From: Forficula auricularia
Taxonomy: Eukaryota; Arthropoda; Insecta; Dermaptera; Forficulidae
Assembly (NCBI GenBank): GCA_024734495.1
Contig: JALMQS010000187.1
Location: forward strand, 14,279,173-14,343,172
Length of the DNA stretch: 64,000 bases
Reading direction: 5' to 3'
Shown here: piece by piece, positions 44,180-54,612 of the stretch
Layout: the number at the start of each line of letters is the position of its first letter
Numbering within the stretch: position 1 is the stretch's first letter
The notes under the pieces: generated by a model
What the model saw: only the letters and a program-made list of their open reading frames with translations
Told to the model about the DNA's origin: nothing
Databases searched by the model: none
Translations under genes and position numbers: made by a program

Positions 44180-45700
44180 TATTTTAAAAATTAAAGATGC
44201 TTTTTTGTGGTTAATTCCCTCTCATATGGATAACAAATGGAGCAAAAGATTGAGTTAAGTGTTAAAAATGAACCCCCGCGACTGCTCGAAACAGATGCAA
44301 TATTTAGTACTTTTTATCTCTATCTCTTTCACGCACACAAACGAGGTATAAATCTACTCTCTCATTCCTTTTTTATTCCAACCCTTTAAAACGGAGTTTT
44401 CTTCGAATTGAATTTTATTTTTTTTTATTTTTTAACACCCTTCGCGTTATTCAAATACCTAATATATAAACCTACGTATAATATTTTTATTTATTTAAAA
44501 TCTTTGTCAAGTGGTCGTCAAGTATTTTTTTTTGACAAATTGCCAAAAAGAGGGGTGGTGCGCACTAAGACTAATGGCCCGGGGGTGCCGAAAGGTGAGG
44601 CTGCTTAATTTTTGCGATTAGTTCAACATGCATGTCCAACATTAGCATTGGGGTATATATGCGTGCGATTTATAGATGTCGTGTCTGTCTGTGTGAGTGT
44701 GTGTGTGTGCTCAGGGGCTGCTGGACGTTAAAAATGCGAGTGGCAAAAAAATAAATTTGCAAAACTGTTCTAATTAATTGTGATTAATGTAACGTGTGTA
44801 TTTTGCGTTTTTTTTACGCCCCCAACTCTCGGATGTATATGCCACCCCCGGGGGCGGTGCGGGGTGGCCCGGCCGCCGCCCGCGTCATACACGGGTGTCA
44901 AAGAAGAGTTAATTTTGAAAAATTGTATTATTGCTCCACGATTTTATTTATTCGTTGTCCCGATGGGAGAGAGAAAACCCTACGGGGGTTGACCAAAAAG
45001 GGGTGAGTTCTAAAATGAAGATTAGTTGGAAGTGGCGCAGAACACACACCCCTTAACCCCCCCTCACGTGTTTATCGATATATCTCACAAATCGATTATA
45101 TTTTTGTGTTTTGAGATAAATTTTTATCCCCTCCCATCATTCAACCCCCCCTGGCTACCCTTAAAACCATCCCTTTTATATATATACATATAAATATGAT
45201 ATATGCTTTAATTAAAATATGTCCATCGGTTATATTATGTTTTATGGTGCAAATAGCGTGATATATGCGGATATGATTTTTGCTATGACAATTTTTAAGT
45301 TTTAAAATATATGTCTGTTTGTTTTTTAATGTTGATAAATTCGCATAGATACCCCATGGACAATAAAATAAGCTGTCTATAGGGTGGGTTTCAGCCCGGG
45401 TGGTTTTAGCAACAACAAAATGACCAACTTGCAGGTAATTCAAATTAACCGTTGCGTTGTTGTTGTTGTTTTGTTGTTTTTTTTTCTCCCTCTAACACGG
45501 CAAGTATTTAAGGCTCGAGCTTAGAGCGAGATACGCCCGTTTGAATACACTCATGATAAATACCTTTTTTTTTATTTATTTATTATTTTTTTTTTTTTTT
45601 TGAGAATGCTGCCGCTAGCGGGGGTGGTTTTTGCCCCCTCGGGCCTCTCTGCCTTTTTGTTGTGTTCTGATCTGAAAAATAAAGAGTAACAATTTTTACT
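44180..45700. promoter_or_regulatory. GC-rich non-repetitive island
   Basis: The longest repeat-free, CpG-containing stretch. Notable segments: CTAATTAATTGTGATTAATG (44769, overlapping homeodomain-type cores), CCACCCCCGGGGGCGGTGCG (44842), GGCTCGAGCTTAGAGCGAGA (45512), GTGTGAGTGTGTGTGTGTGC (44691). The overlapping frames at 44780-45006 are two readings of the same CpG-rich segment and have no domain. Candidate regulatory region or unspotted non-coding exon. Confidence 0.35.
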
Positions 45701-46072
45701 CACTCTCAATGAATGAATGCAACGTGAAAAAAAAATAATAAATACCATAATAAATAAAAGACAACATGATTAAAAAAATATATAATAATAATAATAATAA
45801 TCATCATCATCGAATCTATTTAAGCGCATTTTTGTGTTGTATTTTTATTTCTCTTTTGTCGGGGAATCTCCCATGTTTTTTTTTAGAGTAGGGGATGAGG
45901 AGGATGATGAAATAAAAAAAAAGGCACAGATAAAAGGGATGATGGTTTTAGAGTGGAGTTTATTATAAAATCAAGATTGTGGAAATTTTTTGATAACATT
46001 GATGATAAATTAAAAAAAAAAATTGTCGTCCAAACTTGGCTGGTATTCTTAAGGTGCGTGGAAGGGATCCAT
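45701..46072. other. AT-rich DNA with microsatellites
   Basis: (AAT)n then (CAT)n at 45783-45811. A 15-plus T run lies at 45586-45601 just before. Confidence 0.6.
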
Positions 46073-46076
46073 TTAA

Positions 46077-46729
46077 GGACGTTCCCTAATAAATCAATTT
46101 TCTTGAAAATCTTTTTAAAACTTTGAATACACATATTTATAAGTCTCCTTTATACGTAGAAATATTTTTCAATAGTCCTTGCGGCACTAAATTTGTAAAT
46201 GTTGACCACTGAAATGAACCCTATCCCGATTGATGTTAAAGCAACAGTTTCATTAAATAACAATCGTAATTTTCTTAAAATTATTTTGAAAAAGTGAGAA
46301 TCATTAACTGAAAGATATAACAAATATACTTCTGTTAAAATAATTGTATCAAGCGGTATTCGTTTTGTATTAAAAATATTAAAAGTTGGAGTACTTTTGA
46401 TGGTTTTCAATTTTTCTCTCATGTCTTGGCAAGTGAGAGATGGCGACTTGGCGACTTGTATAGGCTATTTCTACACTAAAATCACTCAATTTTTCCATAT
46501 CTAAACAACTTTTGCAGCTGGTGCATTTGAGATTTTTAGCTAATTCTCTAAACCTAACTATACTGTCATCATCTAGAATTTCACACTGAGCTGTTTCGTG
46601 AAGTGTTTTTTTATTATTTGTCTTTTAGCGTCGCGACGCGTCGGTAAGAATGCAATGTTGCCAGATCCGAGAAACGACGCAGTGAAAATATTTTTGGCTT
46701 TCTGCTGTGAGCTATATTAGGAAACGTCC
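46077..46729 (-). mobile_element. TTAA-flanked element with decayed ORF
   Basis: Ends GGACGTTCCCTAATA and TATTAGGAAACGTCC are near-perfect inverted repeats, each next to TTAA (46073-76, 46730-33). The minus strand keeps two overlapping open frames (46150-46422, 46379-46624). Confidence 0.75.
46150..46624 (-). pseudogene. Frameshifted protein relic, possibly Mutator-like
   Basis: Two minus-strand frames overlap. The upstream one (46379-46624) includes ILDDDSIVRFRELAKNLKCT followed by SCKSCLDMEKLSDFS, with a C-x2-C-x2-C cluster reminiscent of a small zinc-binding region found in some insect Mutator-like transposon proteins. The downstream one (46150-46422, 90 codons) begins MREKLKTIKSTPTFNIFNTK, and later reads ETVALTSIGIGFISVV. 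They overlap out of frame around HERKIEN/MREKLKT, as if one reading frame had been shifted by one base. The element around it is TTAA-flanked, which does not fit the 9-bp duplication of Mutator elements, so the match may concern only a captured or convergent segment. A chemoreceptor fragment was considered for the hydrophobic part and not supported. Confidence 0.3.
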
Positions 46730-46733
46730 TTAA

Positions 46734-46958
46734 CCCTTTAACGCCGGAATACATTTCTTTCTTAAACATCCACTTGAATATATTTATTATGGTCTAATGG
46801 TCTAATTAAATGAAATATAAATTAAAAAAAAACTTCCCGAATTTTTTTGTGTAAATACTTCTTACAAATTAAAAATTTTAAGCCGGAAACGGGTACAAAA
46901 AATATTTCAAAAACATCTGTTTTTGCGTGATCATATGATCACGGTAGGCGTTAAAGGG
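46734..46958. mobile_element. piggyBac-type MITE, 225 bp
   Basis: Ends CCCTTTAACGCC and GGCGTTAAAGGG are exact inverted repeats flanked by TTAA on both sides (46730-33, 46959-62). CCC-start ends with TTAA are the hallmark of piggyBac. A palindrome TGATCATATGATCA lies next to the right end. Its left TTAA is also the right TTAA of the preceding element. Confidence 0.92.
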
Positions 46959-46984
46959 TTAAGGACTTTAGTGCTTGAGTCCAG

Positions 46985-47885
46985 GCAGTGGCGTAACCAG
47001 AAAATTTTCATGGGGGAGGGGGGGTCAATCCACAAAGCAAACTATTTAGTGGGAATTTTTTTATTAAAAAAATAATCCAGTTAAATTGTGTTTTTACCCG
47101 GAAAGTTTTGAGATAGTTGTAATTTCTTCGGCCCTTTATGTTTTGGGTTTGTTGAATCCGAATTTGAGGTTTGCTAACAAAATTTCGTGACGGAAAATTG
47201 TCAAAAATTCCAAAAAGGTAAAAAAATTTAATTTTTTCGCATTTTTTTCTTTGCTTTTATCTCGAAAACTATCAACTTTTTTTCGTAAATAACCTCAATA
47301 TTTAAAATGAAAGTTCATAAAATTTTCTACAAACTTCATCGCTTAAGTTTTTTCTTTGGCCAATCGTTCCGGCTCAAGCGCTTGTTGAAAATTGGCGTAT
47401 TTTTTCTGTTTCTGCAAATCCCTAAACTCATACTTTTTTTCGATTTTTGTAGAAAATTTTATAAACTTCAATTTTGAAAAGGAAGGTTATTTACGAAAAG
47501 TTGATAATTTTCGAGTTACAAGCAAAAAACTCAAAAAATAAGATTTTTTTTAAATTTTTTTGGCAATTTTGACAATGTTCCGTCACGAAATTTTGTTAGC
47601 AAACCTCAGATTCGGATTCCGTACACCACAAAACATATAAGATCTAGAAATCAAAACTACCCCAAAACTTTCCCTTAAGGGCCCTTTAGAGAACAATTTA
47701 ACTGAACTAAAAAGTACTTCAAGAAATTAAAAAAAGAACATAATTCTTGATTAAACAAATAAAGTATATTTAATTACGGTTAGTTTGCGATAAGAAACGG
47801 TTTGTCATTGCCGTTATTCATCCCATGAGCCCTTGCCCTTAGGGGGTGGGGTTCTGACCCCCCCCCCCCGTGGCTACGTCTCTGC
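46985..47885 (+). mobile_element. Family F element with a foldback inserted
   Basis: Left end CAGTGGCGTAACCAGAAAAT with a G run, right end CCCCGTGGCTACGTCTCTG with a C run. The two halves match 29334-29590; the break is exactly where the 627-bp foldback 47078-47704 has entered. Confidence 0.8.
47078..47704. repeat. Foldback element, 627 bp
   Basis: Ends CAGTTAAATTGT / ACAATTTAACTG are exact. Inverted matches continue inward (AAAGTTTTG, TTTGCTAACAAAATTTCGTG, GTAGAAAATTTTATAAACTT) to about 47390. No target duplication could be fixed. No gene. Confidence 0.85.
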
Positions 47886-48109
47886 TCTGGACGCCTCATA
47901 TCTAGACTTATAGATATATTATTCGTATACTTAATTTGTATAGATTATCCTAAAAAATATTTAAAAACATTTAGATTATTCCTAAAGATAAATTCTAGCC
48001 AAACGCCTGAATATAGGCAATCTATTCGTCTTCTCTTCTTGAAAGCTGCGTAAAATCTAGGCTCTACGGTAAAATATTTCCCTAATTTTATGAAGGAAAA
48101 ACTGCAATT

Positions 48110-48200
48110 TTTTGAAAAATCGGATCATTTCCTTAGGAGGGGGATGATCCCCAAACCCACCTCACCCCCTCCTGTGGCTACGCCGTTACGGAGTCCAGGC
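48110..48200 (+). mobile_element. Family F right-end fragment
   Basis: CCCCCTCCTGTGGCTACGCC followed by GTTACGGAGTCCAGG. Confidence 0.55.
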
Positions 48201-48250
48201 CCCGAGATATCAAAGAACCCTCTAAATCTCCAATGTAAAGAAAATGATAT

Positions 48251-48701
48251 AATTAAGTAATGGAGAGGGATTCAGCCAATGGGTAGCCTCTGCTGAATAA
48301 AAACTCCCAATTATAGAAAACGTTTCGGCTTTAATTAAATAATGCCATCATCAGTTCCTAAGAGCTGAAAAAAGCGATAGAGCACACATGTAAAATTACA
48401 ATAAAAATTTTTTACAAAAAAATCCAAACTCGTTAATTACAAAATTATATCTTACAGTATTAGCGACACAATTAATTTTATAAATAAATTGTCCGCAGGC
48501 AGAGTTGTTGTGGATTTTATCATAATATATACAAAATTATATGAATTACAAAATGGTACATAAATCTTGGTGTGCTCTCACTTGATATGGGCAACGTCTC
48601 AAGTACAAATATAGCAAATTTCAATTTCATTCAATTAATAATAATAATAATTATGAGGACATTGATCTAATTTTGGCTGAATCCCTCTCCATTACTTAAT
48701 T
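48251..48701. repeat. Foldback element with 28-bp inverted ends
   Basis: AATTAAGTAATGGAGAGGGA (then TTCAGCCA) is exactly inverted at TCCCTCTCCATTACTTAATT. The interior has a GCCATCATCAG segment typical of this foldback class. Confidence 0.85.
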
Positions 48702-50818
48702 ATATACATATACAGCCATCAAATTGTATCAAGTAAAGAAAATGATTTTTGTTTGTAAATTATTTTACGATTCCATATAAAAATATCCCTAAATCGTTAA
48801 CATATGATTAAATCATTAAAGATTATTCATTTAAAAGCATTATAGATTTATTTAAGCTCTAAAAACTTGGTAATGTGTAGCGTGTAGGTATGTAGATTTT
48901 ATGTAATTACTGTAAAGTGAATAAAAAAAATATGTCCATGTTTTTTTTACGGTATCCTTATTTTTTTAAGCAGGAGGGATTTAATATCCACCAGCCCAGG
49001 GAACACAAGAAGCTAAATCCGCCCCTGGGTACGTTTATTATTTTAATTGAAAAGATTTTGTTTTGCCGAGAATCGCAAAATCTTGATTAATAAAGAGAAA
49101 TCAAAAGAAATTGTTCTCTGCTTGATTAAAATCTATATCTATCTATACTTATAATAATTGGCTTCCCGACGACGCCTATGAATTTTAAAACCCAATAATA
49201 GTTCATGACAAATAAAATTTATTAAAATTAAGAAATTTAAATTATTATTTTAATGCCCACTAGTTCCGAGAAATAAAATTTAGTACCGGGTCGGCTAGCA
49301 AGATGGCCGCCGAATGCGGGCTTCGCAGCTGGAAACAAAGCATATACATACCAAAAAGTGGCCGGCGGTAATATTTTAACCAGGAATGCTGTCAAAAAAA
49401 CCTTCTATTTTTTAAAATGAAATTTTATTTTTCGTTCCTTTTGTAGAATTCATCCGTTTCGTTATTTTTCAAAAGTATAACTCGGTATGAAAATAGTTTT
49501 GAAATCATCCACATCCGCATGGACATCATGGATGTTCATATTTAGTTTCAATCTCTCAATTAAATATTTTATATGACTTTTAATAGAATTAATTATTAGT
49601 TTTGAAAATTTGGTTGATTTTCTTTAGAATGAAGAATATTTTATGTGTAGTAAATTCAAGCAACATAATATAATCTGAAGTAACATAATAAAAGATGAAC
49701 ATCAAATTTATAAATTGTTTATCTAATAAATTATTTTTAAAAGTTAGTTACAAAACCTTAATATGTTTAATTACCTAGTTTGACTTGTGAGATTTTATTG
49801 AATACACAATTCATTAAAAAATTAGAAAAATTGTTAAATCTCTCTAGTTTTCTACAATGTTTCGAGTTTTCATAAAAGATCACCCAAGTGAAAGTAGTAT
49901 AGCGTGCACATGTCCGTTTTTTTTGTTAAAAAAATAAAACATTGCAAATACTTAATGTAAATATCCTGAAAGTAGATTATGTCTAATTGATGTTTTTATT
50001 TTCACCTCTCGGTACGAAAACAATGGTAGAGGGAATCCCACCAATGGGCAGGTAGCGGGAATCCCACCGTCAGCGTCATCTCTCAATCCTTTCGATCCCC
50101 CTCTGGTTCCCTCTCAGCCCTTCTCTCTAGCCTTTTTCAGCTTTTTTACTTTATATTTATATAAATGTATATTAAATTAATTTTTTTTACGCCAAATGTT
50201 TATCTGCATAAATTGGGATTCCCGTAAAAGAGAGAGGGCCAAATTGACATGTTTGGCTTTTCAAAGCTCGGTTTATTAGACTCTACGTAAAAAGCATAAA
50301 TATTTTTTATAAATATAATTAAGAAAATTTATAAACATTGAACGAATTTTATTTTTTATTATTATAAAATCATTTGAATGTAGAAATGTGTGTTTTATTT
50401 ATTTATTTATTTTATTTTTTCGTCCGTATATTCAAGTTTATTCTGATAGTAAAGAAAAAATAATTCTATCGTTCTTTTTTTCGCTTTATTTGAGATACAA
50501 AATATCAATTGTGTACAGATATATATCGTATAGTATTAGGTTGAAATAATTTATTGTATGTTTTTCGTATTAAATAAATACAATTCTTTTATAAAAATAA
50601 TCTCAAAATGTTTATTAAAAAAATCTAAAGGTTTAAATGGATAAATATGCGTCCTTTTTATCAATTGAAATTTAGAAAAATAGTTGCTTTAAAAAAAGGA
50701 AATACAAAGCAACTATAAACAAATAAATATTTTGAAAAATAGACAATGATTGAGATTAAATCACTTTGAGTAAAAAATAAATAAATAAAAAAATAAATAT
50801 TTGCTAAAAGTAATTTCA
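48702..50818. other. AT-rich DNA with repeat fragments
   Basis: 48990-49027 ends in GCTAAATCCGCCCCTGGG, a hAT-like terminus in reverse. 49270-49385 is GC-richer (AGCAAGATGGCCGCCGAATG). 50030-50080 has two copies of GGGAATCCCACC. 50600-50680 is a weak copy of the TATCAATGGAATT motif. The open frame at 50661-50861 runs into the tRNA-like module and is not a gene. Confidence 0.4.
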
Positions 50819-50911
50819 GGGTCAGATAGGCTAGTCGGTAGCGTATCATCCAGCTAACCAAGTGGATCCGAGTTCGAATCCGACTCGAGGCATTCGGCTA
50901 AAATCTGACCC
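50819..50911 (+). mobile_element. tRNA-like module
   Basis: GGGTCAGAT pairs with ATCTGACCC as closing stem. Inside are an A-box-like TAGGCTAGTCGGTAGCGT and a perfect T-arm GAGTTCGAATCCGACTC. About 20 extra bases separate the T-arm from the closing stem, so it would not fold as a normal tRNA. Probably a tRNA-derived SINE unit. Confidence 0.65.
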
Positions 50912-51439
50912 CCGGGGTAGAGACAAAATTTAAAAAATAAATAGTATCGTAAAATGGCTTATGGCTAGAAAGGCCGAAAAGCCAAAAAAAAAAGTAATTT
51001 TTTTCTAAAATTTTTTGATAAATAGATATTAGAAAAACAATCTATATTTTATCTTTTCTTGATTAAATTTTTGATTTTTGAAATTTCGATCATTTCTAAA
51101 ATTAATATTTTTACTAAATTCAGCTATTTATCTAAATTTTTTTGATTCGAAAACTCAAAATTATGTCCCCGTAATGTTATTATTTGATCAAAACAGAAAA
51201 TTCGTGAATATACTATTTAGCTGTCCACTCAACTAACCTGGGACACCATTTTGACAAAAAGACAGTTATGGATTTTTTTTATTACTAATCAAAAGTTTTT
51301 AGAAAAAAAAATGCGTAATCAAAGTTTTTTTTTCTCAAAAAGAGTAAAAAATTTGAGTCAAAAATTCTTTCTTTATCTTTGTCAATTTTTCTAAAACTTT
51401 CTCGAATGATTTCAAGTAAATCAATTAAAGGGTCTATAA
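50912..51439. other. AT-rich DNA
   Basis: No feature recognised. Confidence 0.4.
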
Positions 51440-52750
51440 CTAATATTGATAGTTCTATTTTTTGACCCCCCCCCCCATTTTTGGTCCCATAAAAAAAGTA
51501 ACTCTCTTTTTTTCATTATATTTTAGGCTCATTTTATAGTAGATACATTTCATTTTGTTGGTCTTTTTAATTTGAAAATTTTATAATTTCAGTTTTTTTA
51601 ACCCTCTTCGTCCCTCAATTTTTGGTTCGATTTCAACTAAAATATTTATATGAAATACTCTATTAGAAAAAAGTAGATATTTTATCTTGGAAAAATCACT
51701 TTTATTTTTCTAATATATTCAAAAAAAGTAATCATAAGACGAGACCCTTTGGTGTTTTTATCTCATCCTTAAATGGTTGAAAAGTTTTTTTTTCTTTTTC
51801 AAGTGGATATTGAATTATTTTAAATCTATATGAAATACTCTATTATAAACAAGTATTTAATCTAGGTAAAATCACTTTGATTTTTTTAATAAATTTAATA
51901 AAATAATCATAAAGGGGGACCCTTTGGCGTTTTTACCCCATCTTTAAAGGGTTGGAAAAGTATTTTTTTTTTCAAGTGGATATTGAATTATTTTAAATCT
52001 ATCTATAATCAGTTTTTAATCCCAATGCACCAAAACTGCATGTTAAATTTCGCTTTGATATTCATACCAGTTTTTGAGTTAGAGCTACACAAAATTTGTT
52101 AATACAGTGAAACCTCTGAAATCCGAACTAATTGGGGCTGTAGCCGGTTTTGATTTGAATTTGTTCGGATTAGCCGAAAGCAGCTTCAACAATTGAAGAT
52201 AACTGATATCAAGTGAAAGATTAAGTGATATTTTGTGTGTTTCTATTATTATTTCATTGTTTTTTGCAAAGTGATTAACCTAAAGAATTTCAATAACCAA
52301 CTTTTACCGTTTTTCAATCCTGGATGACATAAGTATGTAAACATATTTACATTTTGTTAGGTATGCTAACTGTACTTCTTTGTTAATTTTTCAACTAATT
52401 ATGTAAAATAAGGTTATAATGTAGAATATATACATAATTGTTTTATGATTAAATAAATAAGTTTCTCTTTATTGGGTTCTGATTTCCGGGATTTCGGATT
52501 TGAGGGATTTCCCTGTATAGGTATTTACTAAAAGACATTTTGACAAAATAATTAATATCTCGTAAAATATAATTTTTTCAATGTTCACTCATTTTAGCTT
52601 TTTTATAGACCAAAACGCAATTATTTCGCTCAATTTTTTTAATCAAACTAGTTACAGTCGTTTTCGAAATATTTCAAAAAAACGAGCCAAAAAAAACAAC
52701 TTTTTTTCATGCACGATTACAATACTTGACCATACCCTGTATGGTAAAGT
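51440..52750 (+). mobile_element. Family A element with tandem segment and pogo MITE inserted
   Basis: Starts in TTTTTTGACCCCCCCCCCCC-type DNA and ends ACCCTGTATGGTAAAGT. 51650-52010 is a 180-bp tandem duplication with GAGACCCTTTGGTGTTTTTA / GGGACCCTTTGGCGTTTTTA. The pogo-like MITE at 52105-52515 splits the conserved right half. Confidence 0.75.
52105..52515. mobile_element. pogo/Tigger-like MITE, 411 bp
   Basis: Begins CAGTGAAACCTCTGAAATCC and ends GGATTTGAGGGATTTCCCTG, inverted with mismatches, between TA dinucleotides (52103-04, 52516-17). CAGTGAAACCTC-type ends are usual for pogo-derived MITEs. It interrupts the family A text between AAAATTTGTTAA and ACTAAAAGACATTTTGAC. Confidence 0.8.
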
Positions 52751-53847
52751 AGAAAAAGAAATCCCACCGTTTTGATAAAGCCACGAGCCAATGAGAGCGA
52801 AACATAAAAAGAGACTGAAGTTAAAAGCAAACATCAAAGGATTAAATAAAACAATAGATGATCCAGCGGAAGTCCTCCCTGTATGGTATACGTAGAGAGA
52901 GGTTTTCGAATAATTATCCCTCCAAGAGCCAGCCACTCATCTTAAACCTTTGTTCTTGTAACTATCCAACCTCCCTTGTCAGTCAAATGACTCTCCATTG
53001 ACTTAACTATCACTTGACTCAATGACCCCTCCCCTCTCTCGAAAGATTCACAATTACATTAAAAATGAAGCCACCATACATAGTATACACGTTAACTTAA
53101 ACAGGCACTTGTCTGCTTCTTTAAAACTTTTGAATATTATCCCTATTCAAAAAGAGAAAAAATCTGAATTGTACAAATATAATTGTATTCAACATACTTA
53201 GAGGAGGAGGGGAGGGGGGTCTCATGGAAAATGTTTTTTCTATTCAGGACAAGAAGATGAAAATATATATATATATATATCCGTCGTAATTATACAATTA
53301 TAAAGGTTTTTGTTATTCTAGTATACAGTGTTTGGTTTGTTTTGTCCTTTGAAGAGGAGTACGGAAAAAAAGATGGAGATATAGAGTATATACTATATAT
53401 ATTATATGTATTCTATACGACTCTAGAATAGAGCTACTTGATTTTTTAATTTATTAGGTTCTTTTCTTTTAATAATTTCGCCGGTTTTCTTCAGTCAGGG
53501 TAGCTAGCTAATTGAGGAGGGTTTTTGGGATATTAAATTAGGAGGTAAAGACTAAAATTTCATTTCTTAAATGACATTATTTTACACTATTTTTGACAAC
53601 TTTAGGTGTTGATCACACCTAAAAACATCTAGACATATCTCGTACATATCTATATATATATAAAAGCCATTGTCAGACAGTACCTGTGGCGCAGCAAGGA
53701 GAACATGTGGGAGAAAAAGATACTAATATTCAATGACAATTGTTAGATTGTCAAATTTTTCAAATAAAACATCTCTATTCTCTATATTATATCTATAATA
53801 TCTCTATATATTAATATATTCCTCTATATAACTTAGAATATTAGATT
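52751..53847. other. Largely unique DNA
   Basis: 52760-53060 is less AT-rich (AGCCACGAGCCAATGAGAGC) and belongs to no repeat family here. (AT)n at 53260-53280. TATATATAAAAGCCATTG at 53652 could look like a TATA box but has no supporting start signal. The minus-strand frame at 52652-52936 runs out of the family A end and is not supported. Confidence 0.4.
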
Positions 53848-54150
53848 TACGGCGTGTCTCATTTGAAATTTTAGTAGACAAATTTATTAATTTTAAAATA
53901 TATTATATATTAATATATATTTAATTTTTTGGAAATAATTCATACTGCAAAAATTAATTTATTTTTTTTGAATTTAAAAAAAATATAAATTCTATAAATT
54001 TTAGTAGACAAATTAATTTTAAAAAATCTATATATATTATATATATTTAATTTAAAATATAAGTTTTAATGAGATGATTTCATGGGATAATGAGATTAAT
54101 TCTTAATTTATTACTCCGCGGCTCATTTGAAATTTTAAAATAGGTGTCCA
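53848..54150 (+). repeat. AT-rich tandem duplication
   Basis: CTCATTTGAAATTTTAGTAG and following TATATATTA-rich DNA repeat with a spacing of about 125 bp, with a third partial copy at 54120. Confidence 0.65.
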
Positions 54151-54305
54151 ACCGATCGGGAACTTCGAGAGAAATGGTTGCATGCTCTAATAAAGTATTT
54201 ATAAAGCATTTACTGATATTTTTCATCTTTCTTTGATCAATATTCATTATTGGAAAAAATATTTTTTTCAAAACATATAATTACGGACAGCTAATAATCA
54301 CATCT

Positions 54306-54398
54306 CGAGACGCTGCCCGCCAGGGCCACCAGTCCGGAGGGCCGAGCGGTGCCGGGTGTGCCGTAGGCACGCCGGGTACTGCTCGTATATAAATAATT
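54306..54398 (+). ncRNA. Structured cassette of unknown function, copy B
   Basis: Same first 43 bases as 32846-32888 apart from one inserted C. Hairpin 2 here: CGAGC (54343) pairs with GCTCG (54381), GGTGCC with GGTACT (including G-U pairs), and GTGTGCC with GGCACGC around GTA. That is 18 pairs in a sequence that is nearly unrelated to copy A between the CGAGC/GCTCG ends. The TATAAATAAT trailer is shared. Confidence 0.5.
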
Positions 54399-54404
54399 AG
54401 AAAT

Positions 54405-54560
54405 CTTTTAAAAAACAATCTTCAAACGTATTTTAGAACGCAAACGTTTTTCATTAGATAAAGCAACGTTTCATTTTTTACGGTTCGTAATATAAAAAAT
54501 TCCATTGATAAAGGGAGAAATTATCCCAAAACCTTTGGGTTTTTTAACAAACGTGGGAAA
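54405..54560. repeat. Dispersed foldback motif TCCATTGATAAAGGGAGAAA
   Basis: CAATCTTCAAACGTATTTTA on the left and an inverted ATTCCATTGATAAAGGGAGA ... AAAACCTTTGGG on the right. Related pieces occur near 8790, 15030, 27235, 35500, 42400 and 50600. Confidence 0.65.
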
Positions 54561-54612
54561 AATTTTAAATTATATCATAAAAACAATCAATATAATATTA
54601 TAAATATACTAA

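Noticed and set aside
46150..46422. Insect chemoreceptor C-terminal exon
   Set aside because: Hydrophobic and about the right size, but it lacks the usual conserved tail motif and lies inside a TTAA-flanked element.
50819..50911. Functional tRNA gene
   Set aside because: Good A- and B-box-like sequences, but the closing stem is too far from the T-arm and no proper anticodon arm could be drawn.
53652..53700. TATA-box-like TATATATAAAAG
   Set aside because: It lies in a (TA)n-rich stretch and no initiator or downstream exon is visible at the right spacing.
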